Positions 52,877 to 60,565 of a DNA stretch of 64,000 bases are shown in pieces. Numbering within the stretch: the first letter of the stretch is position 1; each line of letters begins with the position of its first letter. The notes under the pieces were generated by a model that worked only from the letters and a program-made list of their open reading frames with translations, had not been told where the DNA came from and made no database searches. The DNA comes from CAIWMF01 sp964402065 (lineage in GTDB: Bacteria; Verrucomicrobiota; Verrucomicrobiia; Chthoniobacterales; UBA6821): NCBI GenBank assembly GCA_964402065.1, contig CAYOAN010000004.1, positions 164,047 through 228,046 on the forward strand. Reading direction: 5' to 3'. The position numbers and the translations under genes are program-made.

Positions 52877-54118
52877 CTATCTAGCTTTCAGGGCATTAAC
52901 ACTCGTTAGAATACCAGCAATCATGGAGTAAGCTACAACACCGACAAAAATTGCTACAAGCAAGATTACTGCTGGTTGAATTAACGTTGTAAGATGTTGA
53001 ATTTTGGAAGAGAGCTCGCGATCGTAACGATGTGCGGCACGAGAGAGAGCCCCTGCAATATCACCGGTCTGCTCCCCAACACTCAAGATATCAATCAAGA
53101 CCGGCGGAAAAAATCCGACGCGCTTCATGGCACGAGCAAGACTACTTCCCTCACTCACCAGTTCAGTAATTTGAAACAGAAGACTTCTTAAAAAAACATT
53201 GCCGGTGGCTCCTTGAAGAAGCTGTAACCCTGTTAAGATGGTTACACCATTTGAAACAAGCGTTGCTAATGTTTGCAAAAGTTCTGCTAAAAAAGTTGTT
53301 TTTAAAACGGGGCCAACGACAGGAATTTCTAACATTGTTCGATTCCACCAGGCTTTCCCTGCAGGTGTTTGTATTGCCAAGCGTGTTCCCATAAAGGCAG
53401 CTCCCAGCGTTGCTAAAATCGCCCACCACCAATGGCCACAAAATTCACTTACCGTGATGAGGCATTGCGTGATTGTAGGAAGTTTTTGTCCTGACTTGCT
53501 CAAGAGCACGGAGAGTTGTGGCACCAAAAATGTTAAAAATACAAACATCAAGACAAGAGCTGATGAAAAAACAATACTTGGATAAACCAAAGAAGAAGTC
53601 ACCTTGCCTCGAAGATCACGCACCATTTCTAAGTGAGCACACTGTTTTTTTAAAATTTGAGGCAAAGCCCCACTAGCCTCACCCGCTGCAACTAAGTTGC
53701 AATAAAGAGGATCAAATGACTCACCGCATTCACGCAATGCTTGAGAAAAGCGAATTCCTTCACGAACCTTCGTACGTAACAATGCTGCAACGCCTCGTAC
53801 AGCTGATTTTTCCTGACGCTGCTCAATAACTTTGAGAGCTCCTTCCAATTGCAATCCTGCCTCCAAAAGTTCTGCTAACTCTTCCGTAAAAAAAAGAAGT
53901 TGCACTGTGTTGAGTCGCGTCAATGTTTCTTTGGAAGAGAGGAGTGAAGTTTCTTTTTTCTTTACTGCTTCATTGGAAATTCCAGAACCTTTCACAGAGC
54001 TTGGCTGCAAGCCACGCTCACGCAGCAAACGATAAGCTTCATTAGGAGAAGCCGCTTCTATCGTTCCAGAAATTTGATTTCCTGATGTCTCAAATGCTCG
54101 ATAGGTAAAAGTGGGCAT
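52877..54118 (-). CDS. Type II secretion / type IV pilus inner-membrane protein (GspF/PilC family)
   Basis: Polytopic platform protein of type II secretion or type IV pilus machines. The 413-residue protein has the N-terminal domain FTYRAFETSGNQISGTIEA with YRLLRERGLQPSSV, two T2SSF domains (about residues 75-195 and 280-400), membrane segments near 175-205, 220-245 and 380-405, and the family motifs FTEELAELLEAGLQLEGAL, AGEASGALPQIL and SVGEQTGDIAGAL. No gspE, gspD or pilin gene is adjacent, so it is solitary here; partner genes may be elsewhere in the genome. Confidence 0.9.
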   Translation of the reverse strand: MPTFTYRAFETSGNQISGTIEAASPNEAYRLLRERGLQPSSVKGSGISNEAVKKKETSLLSSKETLTRLNTVQLLFFTEELAELLEAGLQLEGALKVIEQRQEKSAVRGVAALLRTKVREGIRFSQALRECGESFDPLYCNLVAAGEASGALPQILKKQCAHLEMVRDLRGKVTSSLVYPSIVFSSALVLMFVFLTFLVPQLSVLLSKSGQKLPTITQCLITVSEFCGHWWWAILATLGAAFMGTRLAIQTPAGKAWWNRTMLEIPVVGPVLKTTFLAELLQTLATLVSNGVTILTGLQLLQGATGNVFLRSLLFQITELVSEGSSLARAMKRVGFFPPVLIDILSVGEQTGDIAGALSRAAHRYDRELSSKIQHLTTLIQPAVILLVAIFVGVVAYSMIAGILTSVNALKAR

Positions 54119-54266
54119 TGGAGAAAGGTAAAGCTCTTAGAGAGCAGGTTACAGAAAATAATTTTAACAAATCACGGAAATTAAAAATATTCATCAAATA
54201 GCAATGAATCTTTATTTTTAAAAAAGGCTCCATGATCTCCCTTGCCTAAGGTCTGCTCATAAAAAT

Positions 54267-54338
54267 TGGGTTGGGAGGGACTCGAACCCTCAACCAATGC
54301 CTTAAAAGGGCACTGCTCTACCATTGAGCTACCAACCC
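54267..54338 (-). tRNA. tRNA-Lys (TTT)
   Basis: On the minus strand: acceptor stem GGGTTGG/CCAACCC, D-arm GCTC..GAGC, anticodon stem GTGCC/GGCAT around loop CTTTTAA (anticodon TTT) and T-arm GAGGGTTCGAGTCCCTC. Discriminator A; CCA not encoded. Confidence 0.94.
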
Positions 54339-54449
54339 GAATGGGCGATCTAGAATAACTATCTTATTAAAAAATGCAAAAACTTTATGTAATTTTTTCT
54401 GCGAACAAGATATCACACTATCATTTAACCCCTTTTGATCCGTAATACC

Positions 54450-54935
54450 TCACGCATTCACTTGTATTTTTTCCAAAGCGCGCCCTATTTCCTCAGCTGC
54501 TTCTTTTGTTTTTGCTTTGAGCGACGACCAAATAATTTTTCCCTCTTGCACCAGAAACGACTGGCGCTTTGACATGCCGGCAAGAGGAATCAGAGGGACA
54601 TGAAAGGCTTGCGCTACCTTAGTGTCAACATCAGCAATTAAGTCAAAAGGGAGTTGATATTTTTGCTGAAATTTTTTTTGAGCTGCAGGTTTATCTTTGC
54701 TCACGCCAAAAATTTGAATTTTCTGCCCTGCTAAATCCCGTAAGGTTTCCCAGCCATCGCGTAGAGAACAGGCTTCTGCGGTACATCCAGGAGTATCGGC
54801 TTTGGGATAAAAGTAAACGAGTGTCGTTCCTTTGGAAAAAATCTCATCAAGAGAAATGCTCACCCCGTCTTGATTGAGCGCTGTGATTGATGGAAGCTTT
54901 GCTCCAATTGCCAATGGTTCTGATGAACTGAACAT
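54450..54935 (-). CDS. bcp: Thioredoxin-dependent thiol peroxidase (Bcp/PrxQ family)
   Basis: Peroxiredoxin of the BCP/PrxQ group. ATG at 54933-54935 gives 161 residues. The frame remains open upstream into tRNA-Pro, which cannot be coding, so the longer start is rejected. Key motif: YFYPKADTPGCTAEACSLRDG with the peroxidatic Cys51 and resolving Cys56 (numbered from this start), the BCP pattern of two cysteines four residues apart. IFGVSKDKPAAQKKFQQKYQLPFDLIAD and a C-terminal RQSFLV also fit. It is 17 bp downstream of tRNA-Pro. Confidence 0.93.
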   Translation of the reverse strand: MFSSSEPLAIGAKLPSITALNQDGVSISLDEIFSKGTTLVYFYPKADTPGCTAEACSLRDGWETLRDLAGQKIQIFGVSKDKPAAQKKFQQKYQLPFDLIADVDTKVAQAFHVPLIPLAGMSKRQSFLVQEGKIIWSSLKAKTKEAAEEIGRALEKIQVNA

Positions 54936-54951
54936 AAGCTTTAAAAAAACA

Positions 54952-55025
54952 TCGGGGCGACAGGATTCGAACCTGCGACATCTTGGTCCCAAACCAAGCG
55001 CTCTACCAAGCTGAGCTACGCCCCG
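54952..55025 (-). tRNA. tRNA-Pro (TGG)
   Basis: On the minus strand: acceptor stem CGGGGCG/CGCCCCG, D-arm GCTC..GAGC, anticodon stem CTTGG/CCAAG around loop TTTGGGA (anticodon TGG) and T-arm GCAGGTTCGAATCCTGT. Discriminator A; CCA not encoded. Confidence 0.95.
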
Positions 55026-55081
55026 GAGGAAAGCAGACTATAGGGAGAACTTCTTAGAAGTGCAAGAATGACTTTTAAAAA

Positions 55082-57043
55082 TTATCTAATGCGTTGCTCG
55101 ACATCTTCCCTCAACCACTCCCAAAGTCCCTCTAGCTCTTCCTTGAGCGCTATCTTGCTTTGTTGAACATCTTCCAAAGAAAAGCTCTCTGCTGACGGCC
55201 TTTTTGCTGTGAAGAGATAAAACTTAATTTTAGGCTCTGTCCCCGAAGGGCGCACAACAACTTGGCGATCCCCTTCCAACTTGATCATGAGCATTGCTTC
55301 TTTGGGATACTCCTCCCCTTCACCATCACAAAGATCTTCTGTATTAAAATCGCGATGCGTAACCACGCGAATATCGTTGATTTTTTCAAATGGTTTTTTT
55401 GTATAGGACTCCATTAAGCGCTTCATTTTATCAGCTCCTTCAGCTCCTTCAAAAGTAAGCGACTCGCCTCGTTCCAAATAAACTCCAAACTCCGAATAAA
55501 TTTGATCTAGGAGCGCAATAACAGAAAGATTTTGACTTGCAGCATAGGCTGCGACTTCACAAAAACAAAGGACGGCAGCATTCCCATCTTTGTCCCGGAC
55601 AAAGTCTCCCATGTTGTAGCCATAGCTCTCTTCACCTCCAAAAACAAAATAGCTGGAACTGTGCAGACGAGCCTCACGGCTTTCTACCTCGCTAAGCTGT
55701 CGATACGATGCTTGCACCGATACAGACAACTCTTTTTCATATTTTTCCTGCTTAGCACCAATATATTTAAAACCAGTCAATGTCTCCACACAGCGCACGC
55801 CTGACTTTTCGGCAATGATCTTTTGAAGTTCAGTTGTGACTAAGCTTTTTATAACGACAGCATGATTTTTATTTTGATAGTTGAGGATTCCTTTCGCGAA
55901 AAGTTGTTTTAATCGATACCAAAGGAGTAAAGATCCAATTTGATTTCCGGTAAGCAACTCCATTTCCCCTGCTGCATTGCGCACAGCAACCCCCATGCGG
56001 TCATCATCGGGATCGGTTGCCAATACAAGATCTGCATTTTCTTGGTTCGCTAAGGCAATACCAAGCGTGAGAGCTTCGGCATTTTCAGGATTAGGTGACT
56101 TTACCGTGGAGAACCACCCATCAGGTTTCATTTGTGATTCGACGGGAAGCGAGATGGCACCTAGCTCTTGGAGCATTGGAACAATAATAACTCCACCAAC
56201 ACCGTGCAGTGGCGTATACACAACCTTAAGTTGTTTTTGTGTTTGAAAAAGCGAGGGTTCAAGAATCAAGGTCTTTAAGCGCTTTTTATAAGCCAGATCA
56301 ATCTCTTCGCCTAACATCACTTGAAGTCCTTGCTCCGATGCAGCAAGCGGCTCATATTTTTCGCCTTCCATGCTGTCGACTAGTTTAATAATGGCCGAAG
56401 CGTGCGGCTCAATGATTTGTCCTCCATCTTCAAAATAAACCTTGTAGCCGTTGTAGGCAGGTGGATTGTGACTTGCTGTGATATTGATACCTGCCGTCGC
56501 ATTGCAATGACGCACCGCAAAAGAAAGCTCAGGTGTTGAACGTGGAGCTTCAAAGACCAAAGCATCACACCCATGATCTACAATAACTTTTGCAGCAAGC
56601 TCTGCAAATTCTCGTGAAAAAAATCGCGTATCATAGCTGATACAAATTTTGGGGCGCCCAGATCGCTTTTGTTGCTGATGATACTGCATCACGTAGGTCA
56701 CAAGCCCTCTGGTTGCGCGAATAATATTATAATTGTTAACACAATTTGTTCCGATGCAGGCAAATTCAGGCCGGCCATCAGGGCTCTGCTTTCCTTGTTC
56801 TAGTGATGTTACAATATTTCCAATCGTCTTTCCTCGCAGTCCACCCGTTCCAAAAGCCAATGTTTTAAAAAAACGATCATTGAGTTCTTTCCATTCCTTG
56901 CGATCAACAAGTTCTTGAATAACGGATTCTTCGAACGATGACGTTGCTCCTTGGAGAAGATGTTGAATATTTGCAACGGCCTCTGGGAGGAGCTCATTAG
57001 CTTGAAGGGCTGTTTGGAGAGAATGAAAAAGAGCTGTATTCAT
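55082..57043 (-). CDS. Phosphoglucomutase/phosphomannomutase (alpha-D-phosphohexomutase family)
   Basis: Interconverts hexose 1- and 6-phosphates; likely the glucose 1-phosphate/6-phosphate step linking glycogen to the carbon block at 9-20 kb. From ATG 57041-57043 the protein has 653 residues, long for the family. Seen: FGTGGLRGKTI near residue 66, the phosphoserine loop GINITASHNPPAYNGYKVYF (near 200), the metal loop LATDPDDDRMGVAV (near 345), VFGGEESYGYNMGDFVRDKD and the phosphate-binding VVRPSGTEPKIKFYL near the C-terminus. It resembles PgcA/PGM2-type phosphosugar mutases; mannose or glucosamine substrates remain possible. Confidence 0.9.
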   Translation of the reverse strand: MNTALFHSLQTALQANELLPEAVANIQHLLQGATSSFEESVIQELVDRKEWKELNDRFFKTLAFGTGGLRGKTIGNIVTSLEQGKQSPDGRPEFACIGTNCVNNYNIIRATRGLVTYVMQYHQQQKRSGRPKICISYDTRFFSREFAELAAKVIVDHGCDALVFEAPRSTPELSFAVRHCNATAGINITASHNPPAYNGYKVYFEDGGQIIEPHASAIIKLVDSMEGEKYEPLAASEQGLQVMLGEEIDLAYKKRLKTLILEPSLFQTQKQLKVVYTPLHGVGGVIIVPMLQELGAISLPVESQMKPDGWFSTVKSPNPENAEALTLGIALANQENADLVLATDPDDDRMGVAVRNAAGEMELLTGNQIGSLLLWYRLKQLFAKGILNYQNKNHAVVIKSLVTTELQKIIAEKSGVRCVETLTGFKYIGAKQEKYEKELSVSVQASYRQLSEVESREARLHSSSYFVFGGEESYGYNMGDFVRDKDGNAAVLCFCEVAAYAASQNLSVIALLDQIYSEFGVYLERGESLTFEGAEGADKMKRLMESYTKKPFEKINDIRVVTHRDFNTEDLCDGEGEEYPKEAMLMIKLEGDRQVVVRPSGTEPKIKFYLFTAKRPSAESFSLEDVQQSKIALKEELEGLWEWLREDVEQRIR

Positions 57044-57137
57044 AAGTAAAAAATCTGCAGAAAATGATGTTTTAGACAAAAAGTTGTACTGGCTTTAATA
57101 GGAAAATTGAATAACAAAGTCCAATGGTCAAAGACTT

Positions 57138-57695
57138 CTACCGAGAAGCATGAAGATAATCATCCAAGTCCTCTTCTACAATCTCGACTTGCGCTCCTTT
57201 TCCCACACGGTCGTAAAGCTCTAGTACATCAGCAGAGCTCATGCGAATACACCCGTAACTCTTCGGGCAACCCAGATTTTTTTCCTCGGTGGTTCCATGA
57301 ATATAAATGTACCGATCGTAAGCATTCCGATTTTGAGCCTCTGTGCCTCGCAGCCATAAGATCCGTGTGACAATAGGATCGCGACCAGGTGCATTAGGAG
57401 ATAAAACCTCTCCTGTCGGTTTGCGATCTTTAAAAACCATACCAGATGGCATTCCTTCACCGATTTTTTTGAAGACAACTAAACGACCCACTGGTGTTGC
57501 ACAACTTCCAAAGGCATCACCGAGCCCATATTTTGACGTAGAGATGGGGTATGACGCCACTTTTTTCCCATCCTCCAACAGAAACATTTTTTGCTCTGCT
57601 GTACTAATAACAATACGATGATGCGTGTCCCGAGCACAGCTAGCAAGAAAGAGCGCCATCAAGAGCAAGCTACATAGAAAGAAAAATCGAATCAT
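57138..57695 (-). CDS. L,D-transpeptidase (YkuD domain) lipoprotein
   Basis: Cross-links peptidoglycan through diaminopimelate residues or attaches proteins to it, in the periplasm. The 185-residue protein starts with a lipoprotein signal (MIRFFFLCSLLLMALFLASC, Cys20). The YkuD domain covers about residues 27-175, with the catalytic motif YIYIHGTTEE (His133) and KSYGCIRMSSADV (Cys149, Arg151). The presence of DapF/A/B in the window agrees with meso-DAP peptidoglycan. Single gene, divergent from the GNAT gene. Confidence 0.9.
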   Translation of the reverse strand: MIRFFFLCSLLLMALFLASCARDTHHRIVISTAEQKMFLLEDGKKVASYPISTSKYGLGDAFGSCATPVGRLVVFKKIGEGMPSGMVFKDRKPTGEVLSPNAPGRDPIVTRILWLRGTEAQNRNAYDRYIYIHGTTEEKNLGCPKSYGCIRMSSADVLELYDRVGKGAQVEIVEEDLDDYLHASR

Positions 57696-57705
57696 GGCTT
57701 CGTGA

Positions 57706-57775
57706 TATTAAATTAAAAATGGTTAGTTAGAAGCGCAGAATTTTTTATACCGATGGCGCAGATCAAAGCACTAAT
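57706..57775 (+). repeat. Family-1 repeat remnant (left end)
   Basis: ATATTAAATTAAAAATGG, GTTAGAAGCGCAGAATTTTTTAT and CGCAGATCAAAGC match the left half of the copy at 11213-11376 read on its minus strand. The right half is not recognisable; the following bases to 57924 contain no gene and nothing I can name. A decayed fragment between the L,D-transpeptidase and the GNAT gene. Confidence 0.5.
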
Positions 57776-57924
57776 GCAAGGGCGCTAGAAGCGTCATCTT
57801 GAAGACAAAAGCTAATGTCGGCTCCGATTTGATTTCATCGATGACCATCACAAAAGATATTTTTAATTTCTCAAATTTGTTTTTTCTTTGTGTCATTTTT
57901 ATTCTTTATGATTAATCTTTAATA

Positions 57925-58389
57925 ATGTTGGACGGCTACAAAATTGAATCAGCAACCCTTGATGATCTACCAGAATTAGCAGAACTGCTCTTTGATTTGT
58001 TTACGCAAGAGTCTGATTTTGCTCCTGACCATGCGAAGCAAATGAGAGGCTTGCAATTGATTTTAGAGGCGCCAAGCAGAGGGCGTATTTTTGTATTACG
58101 CCATGGCCCTCGCATCATAGGAATGATCAATCTTCTCATTACCATTAGTACTGCTGAGGGTGGGTTTGTTTTGGTTTTAGAAGATCTCGTCATCCACAAA
58201 GATCATCGTGGACAAGGCTACGGAGGAAAGCTTTTAGATTACGCTCTGGAATATGCTGATAAAAAACATTTCTTACGCATTACCTTGCTCACCGACTTTA
58301 CTGAAAAACAAGCTCGCAAGTTTTATGCGCACCACGGATTTCAAGAGAGCGATATGATTCCGATGAGACTTCGTCTCAAAAACCATTAG
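57925..58389 (+). CDS. GNAT-family N-acetyltransferase
   Basis: Acetyl-CoA-dependent N-acetyltransferase of unknown substrate. The 154-residue protein has the GNAT fold markers: an N-terminal YKIESATLDDLPELAELLFDLF, the strand GMINLLITISTAEGGFVLVLEDLVI, the acetyl-CoA pyrophosphate loop HKDHRGQGYGGKLLDYAL (near 92-109) and the C-terminal ARKFYAHHGFQESD. It lies 8 bp upstream of the MurU-like gene on the same strand, so a role in amino-sugar metabolism can be imagined but not shown. Confidence 0.88.
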   Translation: MLDGYKIESATLDDLPELAELLFDLFTQESDFAPDHAKQMRGLQLILEAPSRGRIFVLRHGPRIIGMINLLITISTAEGGFVLVLEDLVIHKDHRGQGYGGKLLDYALEYADKKHFLRITLLTDFTEKQARKFYAHHGFQESDMIPMRLRLKNH

Positions 58390-58396
58390 CTCTATT

Positions 58397-59359
58397 GTGA
58401 TTGAACGCGCTTTCCTTTTATCTTCTGGCCTGGGAACTCGGCTCCGTCCTTTGACTGACAAAATCCCAAAGCCACTTGTCCCGATTTTTCACAAGCCGCT
58501 GCTGACATTTGCCCTCGATCATCTTTTAGCTTATGGCATCAACGAGATCGGAATTAATGTCCGCTATCTTTGGGAATCGTTTTACCAAGAGTTCCAAGTT
58601 CAGACGACGCCTGAAGAAATAGACTTGGGTATTTATGAGGGACATCCACTTCATTTTTTTAAAGAAGATGCTTACCTCGAGACAGGAGGAAGCTTGCGTC
58701 ATGCACGCCATTTTTTAGAAAAAGGAACTTTCCTCATTCACAATGGTGATGTTTTGACCAATATTGAACTCGAAGGGCTTTTTCAACAGCATGAAAAAAG
58801 CGGCGCGATCGCCACTCTTTTGTTGCGCGAAGAAGGAGGTTCCCTCAACGTCTGCTTCGATGAAAAGTCAAATCACATCGTTGATATTCGTGGCCATTTT
58901 AAAAACCCGGACCATCCTCTTTTTCTCTATGCTTGCATTGCCGTTATTGAGCCAGCAATTTTTGAATTTCTTGCTCCTAGAGGAGAAGTTTCTCTTATCG
59001 ATGGCTTTTTAAAAGCAATGAAAGCTGGCCATCGTCTTGGTGGCTTTGTAAGCAGAAGTGGCTTTTGGAGTGACATTGGGACTCCCGAATCGTATTTGAA
59101 AACACATGCTGACCTTGCTCAGGCTAATTGGAAATTTCATTACCCATTGCAAGGCCCTGCAGCAATGACGTGGCCACAAGCCATTCACCCTATGGCGCAG
59201 GTTAATCCGACAGCAAAACTTCATAACACTGTTGTCGTAGGTCCTACCGCTAGCATTGCTCAAGGTGCTAACGTCACGGATTCCATTCTCTTACCTGGGG
59301 CTAGGGTTTCAGAGAACTCAACCCATTCTCACTCCATTATTCTTTCATCTTCCATTTAG
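58397..59359 (+). CDS. murU: Sugar nucleotidyltransferase, MurU-like
   Basis: Transfers a nucleotidyl group to a sugar 1-phosphate; by context probably N-acetylmuramate 1-phosphate uridylyltransferase of the cell-wall recycling route. The 320-residue protein has the signature FLLSSGLGTRLRPLTDKIPKPL near residues 6-27 (GxGTRxxPLT..xPKP), LAYGINEIGINVRYL, LIHNGDVLTNIEL with the metal-binding Asp and GFWSDIGTPESYL. A C-terminal hexapeptide-like tail follows (AMTWPQAIHPMAQVNP onward) that plain MurU lacks. The start is GTG at 58397. The AmgK-like kinase gene follows after 2 bp. Mannose-1-phosphate guanylyltransferase is the alternative. Confidence 0.78.
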   Translation: MIERAFLLSSGLGTRLRPLTDKIPKPLVPIFHKPLLTFALDHLLAYGINEIGINVRYLWESFYQEFQVQTTPEEIDLGIYEGHPLHFFKEDAYLETGGSLRHARHFLEKGTFLIHNGDVLTNIELEGLFQQHEKSGAIATLLLREEGGSLNVCFDEKSNHIVDIRGHFKNPDHPLFLYACIAVIEPAIFEFLAPRGEVSLIDGFLKAMKAGHRLGGFVSRSGFWSDIGTPESYLKTHADLAQANWKFHYPLQGPAAMTWPQAIHPMAQVNPTAKLHNTVVVGPTASIAQGANVTDSILLPGARVSENSTHSHSIILSSSI

Positions 59360-59361
59360 GC

Positions 59362-60378
59362 ATGCTTACTCCCGATCAACTTCTCCAAAAAACTGCCCAT
59401 CGTTTTCCTGAATTTCACAACGCAACCATACAACCGATTTACGAGGGAGGATCTTTTACCCGCCAGTTTCATCGCGTTCAGAATGCTCAAAACAAGTCCC
59501 TCATCGTCATTCATTACAACGTTGAAAAGGCTGAAAACCTCTACTATGCAGAGCATGCTCTTTTTTTAAAAAAACAAAGCATTCACGTTCCTGAAATGCT
59601 AGGACATGAGGAGCAAGAAAAGTTGCTATGGCTCGAAGATCTAGGCGAGATGAGCCTCTGGAGCCAGCACTTGAAGCCATGGAGTATTCGCTCCCCTCTT
59701 TATCAGGCCGCATTAACAGAAGTAGCTCACCTTCATCGCGTTTCTTTTTCTGAGATAGCTTCCTCAAAAATCACATTGCAACAGCCTTTTGACAAAGAGC
59801 TTTATCTTTGGGAGCAAAATTACTTTTTTGAACATGCCCTTGGTGAACTTTTTGGCATTGATAAAACAGTCATTCATCAACTCTCCTCGAGTCAACCTGT
59901 TCAACAACTTGCTGCAACGTTAGCAGCCTTGCCGCGTCAACTCATCCATCGCGATTTTCAATCTCAAAATATTATTTTTTTAAAAGACCAACCCTACTTG
60001 ATTGATTTTCAAGGAATGCGAGCAGGGCTTGCTCCCTACGACTTAGCCTCGTTACTTTATGATCCCTATGTTGTTTTAACAAATGCAGAGAGGGAGGAGT
60101 TACTGGCTTTTTATCAACAAGAGATGAAGCAACACGGCGTACTATTTCCATTCGACTTTAACAAAGTGTTTTTTCAATGCGCTACTCAACGCCTCATGCA
60201 AGCTCTTGGATGCTATGGTTTCCTTGGGCTGCATCATGGCAAGAAAAACTATCTTGATTATGTTGCCCCCGCTTTGAAAAACCTTCGAGACGTATTATCA
60301 AAGCTTTCTCCAGAAGATCGGATGGAAGAGCTAGAAAAAATGGTGGCCTCTATTCCATTAGGCAATATAGTGTATTAA
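59362..60378 (+). CDS. amgK: Aminoglycoside phosphotransferase-fold kinase, AmgK-like
   Basis: Sugar kinase of the APH fold; paired with the MurU-like gene it probably makes N-acetylmuramate/N-acetylglucosamine 1-phosphate for peptidoglycan recycling. The 338-residue protein has the catalytic loop LIHRDFQSQNII (194-205) and the metal-binding LIDFQGMRAGLAPYDLASLL (213-232). The C-terminal QRLMQALGCYGFL resembles AmgK. ATG is 2 bp after the upstream stop. The last codons (Ile-Val-Tyr) and the stop lie inside a family-1 repeat, so the original C-terminus may have changed. As GlgE follows, a maltokinase-like role is a weaker alternative. Confidence 0.75.
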   Translation: MLTPDQLLQKTAHRFPEFHNATIQPIYEGGSFTRQFHRVQNAQNKSLIVIHYNVEKAENLYYAEHALFLKKQSIHVPEMLGHEEQEKLLWLEDLGEMSLWSQHLKPWSIRSPLYQAALTEVAHLHRVSFSEIASSKITLQQPFDKELYLWEQNYFFEHALGELFGIDKTVIHQLSSSQPVQQLAATLAALPRQLIHRDFQSQNIIFLKDQPYLIDFQGMRAGLAPYDLASLLYDPYVVLTNAEREELLAFYQQEMKQHGVLFPFDFNKVFFQCATQRLMQALGCYGFLGLHHGKKNYLDYVAPALKNLRDVLSKLSPEDRMEELEKMVASIPLGNIVY

Positions 60379-60551
60379 ATTGAAAAAGGGACGTTAGAAG
60401 TGCCAACATTTTTTCTCAGGACAAGGCCGAAGCTCAAGACGCTATCGGAAGATAACCTACAGATCTCTTTCAACATATAAAAACCTGAGAACGGAGTCCT
60501 AAGGAAAAAGAACAAGCTCATGGCCTGCCTTTTTCAATTTAATAAACTATA
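60366..60551 (+). mobile_element. Family-1 repeat copy (MITE-like), copy B
   Basis: A 186-bp element with ends TATAGTGTATTAAATTGAAA and the inverted TTTCAATTTAATAAACTATA. It matches the copy at 26648-26812 closely but has about 21 extra bases in the middle (ATCTCTTTCAACATATAAAA). The stop codon of the kinase gene (60376-60378) is in its left end, and the GlgE gene starts about 12 bp after its right end, so it lies exactly in the gap of a likely operon. Confidence 0.8.
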
Positions 60552-60565
60552 TTACCAAGCGAGTG

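Noticed and set aside
54936..54992. Longer start for bcp
   Set aside because: The extension would translate part of tRNA-Pro; the start at 54935 fits the family.
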